64,000 nt of DNA from Torulaspora globosa (taxonomy: Eukaryota; Ascomycota; Saccharomycetes; Saccharomycetales; Saccharomycetaceae): the NCBI RefSeq assembly GCF_014133895.1, contig NC_050734.1:248001-312000 (forward strand), in the 5' to 3' direction. Positions within the stretch are counted from its first letter, which is position 1; the number at the start of each line of letters is the position of its first letter. Below are positions 59,794-64,000 of the stretch, one piece after another. The notes beneath the pieces are model-generated. The model was given only the letters and a program-made list of their open reading frames with translations. It had not been told where the DNA came from and ran no database searches. The position numbers were made by a program, and so were the translations under genes.

Positions 59794-60363
59794 ATGACCA
59801 GAAGAGCAGCTGATTCGCCCATCCCAGACAAGCCTGAGGATCCTTTCCCGTTGGTGACGGACTACTGTGATATAGTTGGTGGATTTGGTCGCGGATCGGC
59901 TGAACTTGGTATTCCGACTGCAAACATCCCGGTCAATCAATTGCCCAAAGCCATCAATGATCTGGAATTGGGCGTGTATTTTGGGTTTGCCAAATTGAGA
60001 CCAGTGGACCATGGAGAGGAGGTTTTTACCAGAAAGAACGGTGCTAAAGTGCTTATGAACTACGGCCGTAATCTGGACAGGCAAAACGGTGATCTAGATC
60101 CCATGCCAGTGGTTCTCTCTGTCGGCAAGAATCCATTTTACGGCAACGATTTCAAGACCGTAGAGCTACATATCATTCATGAGTTTAAAGACTCGTTTTA
60201 TGGTGCCCAAGTTAAATTCAGCATACTAGGCCACATTAGACCAGAGCTAAACTACACCACTAAAGAGGCATTGATAGAGGACATTAACATTGACATTCTC
60301 ACAGCCCTAGAGGCCCTGGAGATGGATAGCTTCAAAGTTTATCGATCCCAACTGGCGGATTGA
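59794..60363 (+). CDS. FMN1: Riboflavin kinase Fmn1
   Basis: Fmn1 phosphorylates riboflavin to FMN. The 189-residue product has all family signatures: FPLVTDYCDIVGGFGRGSAEL, the ATP-loop-like GIPTANIP (about 39-46), VLSVGKNPFYGNDFKTVELHI (NPF/YxG motif) and the catalytic-glutamate-bearing TTKEALIEDINIDI near residue 165. Compared with S. cerevisiae Fmn1 (218) it lacks the N-terminal hydrophobic anchor: the protein starts MTRRAADSPIPDKPEDPFPLV, aligning after the anchor. The codons just upstream of ATG 59794 have no in-frame start, and a hydrophobic stretch exists there only in another frame that stops at 59795. It may thus be cytosolic. Confidence 0.95.
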   Translation: MTRRAADSPIPDKPEDPFPLVTDYCDIVGGFGRGSAELGIPTANIPVNQLPKAINDLELGVYFGFAKLRPVDHGEEVFTRKNGAKVLMNYGRNLDRQNGDLDPMPVVLSVGKNPFYGNDFKTVELHIIHEFKDSFYGAQVKFSILGHIRPELNYTTKEALIEDINIDILTALEALEMDSFKVYRSQLAD

Positions 60364-60664
60364 GCTGGCACAGCTCATTCCCTCGATACATATAATACAA
60401 GACACAGTTATACATAGATAGATATCGTCTGATAATCGACCACTGAAGATCCCAGGGTACCTTCTTTTGACTTTTCTTTGCTAGCGCTGCAGCTGCTCTG
60501 CTTTAAAGGTACAGTAACATCGGGTCTTTCAAGAATCCTGCTTAGAGAGCAGGATAGGAGACACTTCTGACATCGGAATAGAGTCCTCTTCGTCGTAACA
60601 GGGCATTCGAAGGTAACGTTCAACTACACGTTGATAAAGCTGGCTTGGCAGTCACGGCCATTTG
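60364..60664. other. Intergenic region between FMN1 and the exchanger gene
   Basis: 301 bp; no clear motif recognised. An antisense 71-codon frame (60408-60623) with a few cysteines begins at a TTG immediately after a stop and is treated as chance. Confidence 0.4.
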
Positions 60665-62701
60665 ATGCAGTTGGTTCTACGCCGGCTAACGGCAGCGTTG
60701 TTTTATTTGGCAAGTTTGGCCCTGATAGCATATGCCTTTCACAATGGGAATCTGAAAACGCTATATCTGGAACCGCTATTGCTTTTAGAGTGTTTTATTG
60801 CATTGGGACTTATCGCATCCGACTTCCTAACGGCATCGCTGTCGCATATATCGAGCAACATACTGCAGATATCTGATAGGGTCTCTGGTTTAACGTTGTT
60901 GGCCCTGGGAAATGCTGTGCCAGATATTACAAGTACCTATCAATCCATGAATGCAGGCGCAACGGCTCTGGCATTGGGCGAACTATTTGGTGGCATCTTC
61001 TTTCTATTGACAGTCGTACTGGGTTCAATGGCTCTGGTGCGACCTGTCAAGCTATGCCCACCACAAGTCATACGAAATTTGGCGCAAGATTTAGAGCACA
61101 ATCTCAAGTTTGAGGAGGGAACTATCCTCTACAGCAGAGCAGAGTTCATTCAGGATATTTCTATATTCGCTGGCTTGGTGCTACTATCAGCCATCTTTTT
61201 GGCCGATGGGCACTTGATGTTTTGGGAATGTGCAGTTATGGTTCTGTTATATTGCATCTATGCTGCCTATTTGGTTTTATATCACAAGGGCCCCGTGGAG
61301 GATACAGACCAGGACGCACTCTTCGAGACTGGTGAGTCTGCTTCCGATCTGTCAACAGTAATCTCCAACACAGAAAGAGCTTGCCAGCATGAGGGCAACA
61401 TCACGCTTTTCAACAATGGGATTCAGGAAAGGAGGGCGAACATCAGGCGTAGAATCCGCAGTTATCTCAGGTCGAATTATAACGGCTGGGTCCGCATTAC
61501 ATTGAGAGACTGTTTGGATATATGGGAGAACGAAGGTCGTTTACAAAGCCCAGAGCCTCCTACCGAGGAGAACCAAGGTTTCCTTGAGCGGCCTAGCCTA
61601 GATGATAGCGAAACCTCACCACTGGTACGGCGTGCATCCTCGCTTCAAGACGTGAGACAATTGCCTTCGGTACATGTCTTTGAGGAGCAAGCAAGTCCTC
61701 CCGCTTCCTCTTCGCGGAGATTAGCGGAGGATGACTCGCTACTGGGCGTATACGGTAGACCATTTACTCAGAAGTCTTTGAGTTGCGATCACATACCTGG
61801 CGTCTTCAGCTCCGTCCAGGGATGTTCGAATCTGGAGAGCCAGCTGGTGCCATCCCAAGAGCCAACAATCAGGACGTGGCCTCGCGACTTCAAGTTGTTC
61901 GCTTACTTGACCGACTGTAATATGTGTCTACCGACTACGGAATACATTGCACTTCTTTTCACCACCCCGGTTGCTTTTACGTTATGCCTCCTGATACCCT
62001 ATCTGCATCATAAGAACGGAAACGGCAGCTTTCACGCCGCTGAAATACTCCGGTTAACCCTGTTGCCTTACGTTTTATCATTCTTGTTAAGTGATTCAAC
62101 TTCCCTGCCGCATCCGTACTGGTTGTTTGGCCTGTCATTAACTTTATTCTGCATTTTGACGTACAGAAAGGTACGGTCAATTTCACGCTATAATGCAAGC
62201 TTCCTGGCAATAGCAGGTTTCATTTCGTGCATATCTATCATTTGCTTCTGTGTTCACATCGTGGTGATGACTCTAACTGATTGGGCGGACAATTTCAACA
62301 TCTCTGGTAGCATACTCGGCTTAACTGTCTTTGCCTGGGGAAATAGTCTGGGAGATTTAGTTTCAAATGTTGTGTTCGTTCAAATTGGAATCCTCGACCT
62401 GGCTCTGGGAGCCTGTTTTGGAAGTCCACTTCTCTATTTCGTCTTTGGCGTTGGCATTGATGGTATGCTGCTGATCTTGAAAAGCAGGAAAAGCTGCGAC
62501 AAGCCGCTTTATGCCTGTCAAATAGATTACGAGCCCGATTCAAGTTTAGGCTTCAGTGGTCTGGGTATAGTGCTGGCTTTCCTCATATTCGCGGTGGCCG
62601 TTCCTCTAAATCATTGGCAGATCGATGGAAAAATTAGCATGTTGTTGCTTGTTCTGTATGCCGCGGTAAATGGATATAATGTACTCCAGGAGCTTTTTTA
62701 A
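60665..62701 (+). CDS. Putative cation/Ca2+ exchanger (YDL206W homologue)
   Basis: A 678-residue polytopic membrane protein of the Na+/Ca2+-K+ exchanger (NCKX-like CaCA) superfamily, matching YDL206W (762) by position and strand; its transport substrate is not established. Two hydrophobic halves each carry an alpha-repeat: the first contains LLALGNAVPDITSTYQSMNAG near 80-100, the second FAWGNSLGDLVSNVVFVQIG near 555-575. The conserved GN(S/A)xxD cores are expected ion-coordinating sites. About 220 residues of hydrophilic, Ser/Glu-rich loop separate the halves (about 210-425). The frame opens at TTG 60662; ATG 60665 is the start used, leading directly into membrane segment one, so the shorter N-terminus relative to YDL206W may be real. 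It converges on PRP42 with a 24-bp gap. Confidence 0.85.
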   Translation: MQLVLRRLTAALFYLASLALIAYAFHNGNLKTLYLEPLLLLECFIALGLIASDFLTASLSHISSNILQISDRVSGLTLLALGNAVPDITSTYQSMNAGATALALGELFGGIFFLLTVVLGSMALVRPVKLCPPQVIRNLAQDLEHNLKFEEGTILYSRAEFIQDISIFAGLVLLSAIFLADGHLMFWECAVMVLLYCIYAAYLVLYHKGPVEDTDQDALFETGESASDLSTVISNTERACQHEGNITLFNNGIQERRANIRRRIRSYLRSNYNGWVRITLRDCLDIWENEGRLQSPEPPTEENQGFLERPSLDDSETSPLVRRASSLQDVRQLPSVHVFEEQASPPASSSRRLAEDDSLLGVYGRPFTQKSLSCDHIPGVFSSVQGCSNLESQLVPSQEPTIRTWPRDFKLFAYLTDCNMCLPTTEYIALLFTTPVAFTLCLLIPYLHHKNGNGSFHAAEILRLTLLPYVLSFLLSDSTSLPHPYWLFGLSLTLFCILTYRKVRSISRYNASFLAIAGFISCISIICFCVHIVVMTLTDWADNFNISGSILGLTVFAWGNSLGDLVSNVVFVQIGILDLALGACFGSPLLYFVFGVGIDGMLLILKSRKSCDKPLYACQIDYEPDSSLGFSGLGIVLAFLIFAVAVPLNHWQIDGKISMLLLVLYAAVNGYNVLQELF

Positions 62702-62725
62702 AGCTGTTAATGTCTTGATGGCTAA

Positions 62726-64000
62726 CTAAGAGCTCTCAAATAAATCTTCTAGCAGGTCTAGATCCTCAGGTATATATGACTGACAAAAGTGACGTAACTT
62801 GGGCAAGACTGCTGTACCATATTTCTTCGCTTTCTCCCATATTTCGCCAACGATATATCTTCTCTTTTCCAGGTATGTTCTGGTAGGCTCAAAGAAGATC
62901 AACTTACAGTAGAGATACCAGAAACATCCGTCTCTCAAATAAAAAGTCCAGTCAGCTTCAATAATGTGCTTGAATATTTTTGTTTCCAGAATGGCCGTAT
63001 TCGTCTTACTTTGAAACTGTAATAACGAGGAAAGTAAAAGTTCTTGACCTTTTCTCGATTCTCCATGGCTGAGCCGTCTCAGGATTATATCGAAGACTTT
63101 CGGTGGCATCAATTGATCAGACTGAGTCTCAAAGCGAGTTTGAAGCCTACTGTTGGCACAAAATATACGAAATTGAATGAAATCCCAGAAAATCTCGAAA
63201 TCATCTGTGAGCTCCACATCAGTTGCGTAGAAATTTTCCTCCTTCTCCAGAATAAAATCTAGCAGCTCATAATCCTTCAATTTACATAGGACCGAGTAGA
63301 GTAATCTCACTATGGCAGTTTTCTTGTGGGAAAGCGAGAGGGCACGCAACAAAACATTTTTTGCGCTGGACAGGTCCTCTTTATATTCAATTAGCCAATG
63401 TGCGTACTTTATCCACACGCTATCATAATGCACTAGGCACGTCAGAGCTCGCTGGAAGTTCAACTCGATTAAAGCGTCGATGCGCAAATTGATTGTGTAT
63501 GTTAGGTAACTATCCCATGTCGCAATCTCTTCAGCTGGAATCAGAGTTTCAGCAGAACAGTAGTAATTAATATGCAATTTGGATTCAAAAAGGGAATATA
63601 TCTCTAAAACTTGGTGCTGAACCGTCATGTAAAGTTCTTTGGTGGACTTTCTGAGAAGCTTTTTGGCATCGGCTAAATATGGTCCTTTCCTTCCCTGAAA
63701 TGATGTGTCAATCTTTAGTCTTTTTAAAAGTTCCTCTTTAGGTGCTATGCGAGTGAGCTGAATTAAGTCGGTTATGTCGTCGATGCAGTGCAGCCATAGG
63801 GCATAGAACTTGCTGAACGAATGCAATGGTATCTCGATCACCTTTCGAAGCACTGTAAAGTATCGCTCGTTTGTAAGACATCGGTCACGTATCTGATTCA
63901 GGTACATTTCCCAGAATTCACCACTCATAAAGTGCAATCCAATTAAACTTTCCGCCTTCTGGTACAACTTAAACAGTTGCTTGTGATTGCTTATCACTTC
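62726..64000 (-). CDS. PRP42: Prp42, U1 snRNP protein (5' end outside window)
   Basis: Prp42 is a U1 snRNP HAT-repeat protein related to Prp39; the two form a heterodimer in yeast U1. About 424 residues of the C-terminal part (whole protein about 544) are in the window. The frame continues past position 64000, and the internal Met at the apparent start is not a start codon: the matching S. cerevisiae segment continues upstream (VISHQKQLFKKYE). Conserved HAT-repeat segments include LHFMSGEFWEMYLNQI, IPLHSFSKFYALWLHCIDDI, KGPYLADAKKLLRK, HQVLEIYSLFESKLHINYY and LVHYDSVWIKYAHWLIEYKED. In S. cerevisiae this is YDR235W, beside FMN1. Confidence 0.95.
   Translation of the reverse strand, partial: EVISNHKQLFKLYQKAESLIGLHFMSGEFWEMYLNQIRDRCLTNERYFTVLRKVIEIPLHSFSKFYALWLHCIDDITDLIQLTRIAPKEELLKRLKIDTSFQGRKGPYLADAKKLLRKSTKELYMTVQHQVLEIYSLFESKLHINYYCSAETLIPAEEIATWDSYLTYTINLRIDALIELNFQRALTCLVHYDSVWIKYAHWLIEYKEDLSSAKNVLLRALSLSHKKTAIVRLLYSVLCKLKDYELLDFILEKEENFYATDVELTDDFEIFWDFIQFRIFCANSRLQTRFETQSDQLMPPKVFDIILRRLSHGESRKGQELLLSSLLQFQSKTNTAILETKIFKHIIEADWTFYLRDGCFWYLYCKLIFFEPTRTYLEKRRYIVGEIWEKAKKYGTAVLPKLRHFCQSYIPEDLDLLEDLFESS

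Noticed and set aside
60408..60623. Antisense cysteine-containing 71-codon frame resembling a zinc ribbon
   Set aside because: It starts at TTG immediately after a stop, has no ATG, and the cysteine spacing fits no zinc-binding family I know.

Overview
This window comes from a budding yeast of the Saccharomycetaceae that branched before the whole-genome duplication (WGD). The evidence is gene order. Genes that in Saccharomyces cerevisiae are split between chromosome XVI-left and chromosome IV-right (VPS16, NOP4, SSN3, ISM1, PHO85, TRM44, SUV3, ERG10, RMI1, MET12 and RAD1 against CHL4, YDR249C/YDR248C, TRS23, MNN10, PEX5, PRP28 and AMD2) alternate here in one row, and their strands almost all agree. 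The loci that S. cerevisiae kept as duplicate pairs (MET31/MET32, EGD1/BTT1, SVL3/PAM1, SKS1/VHS1) are single copy. A second interleave follows from about 46.5 kb, mixing chromosome IV-left genes (CWC2, NHP2, GLE1, YDL206W) with IV-right genes (SNU56, YDR239C, SEC26, MRPL7, FMN1, PRP42). Genus is uncertain; Torulaspora, Zygosaccharomyces or Lachancea all fit.

Layout. 1-14.2 kb: C-terminus of VPS16, CHL4, NOP4, SSN3, MRX11, ISM1, then a 1.5 kb gene-poor interval holding a 231-nt inverted repeat, then MET31/32 and EGD1. 14.5-20.3 kb: tRNA-Ile(AAT), SVL3/PAM1, a palindrome-rich intergenic stretch, an uncharacterised F-box-like gene, and PHO85, which has a 75-nt intron near its 5' end. 20.5-32.5 kb: TRM44, SUV3, ERG10, a gluconokinase, a VHS1/SKS1 kinase, TRS23, RMI1, MET12. 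32.6-46.3 kb: RAD1, SWI1, MNN10, PEX5, PRP28, AMD2. 46.5-64 kb: CWC2, tRNA-Tyr(GTA) with an 11-nt intron, a decayed Ty3/gypsy pol fragment, NHP2, SNU56, YDR239C homologue, SEC26, MRPL7, GLE1, FMN1, a cation exchanger homologue and the 5'-truncated PRP42.

The genes are mostly housekeeping and are transcribed singly; many pairs converge with 11-140 bp between them. Recognisable regulatory logic includes RRPE+PAC ribosome-biogenesis elements before NOP4 and NHP2, a sterol response element before ERG10, a CACGTG box before SUV3 and a cluster of four Rgt1-like sites before the VHS1/SKS1 kinase. Four splicing factors (Prp28, Cwc2, Snu56, Prp42) lie within about 21 kb.

No CRISPR, phage or bacterial-type mobile system is present. 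The least explained parts are the folded-back truncated ORF at 12.4-12.6 kb, the nested inverted repeats at 17.8-18.1 kb, the Ty3/gypsy remnant at 47.9-48.5 kb and the Rgt1-like cluster at 28.7 kb. Several predicted frames open with TTG or GTG; for these the first in-frame ATG was chosen, usually supported by alignment to the remembered S. cerevisiae N-terminus.
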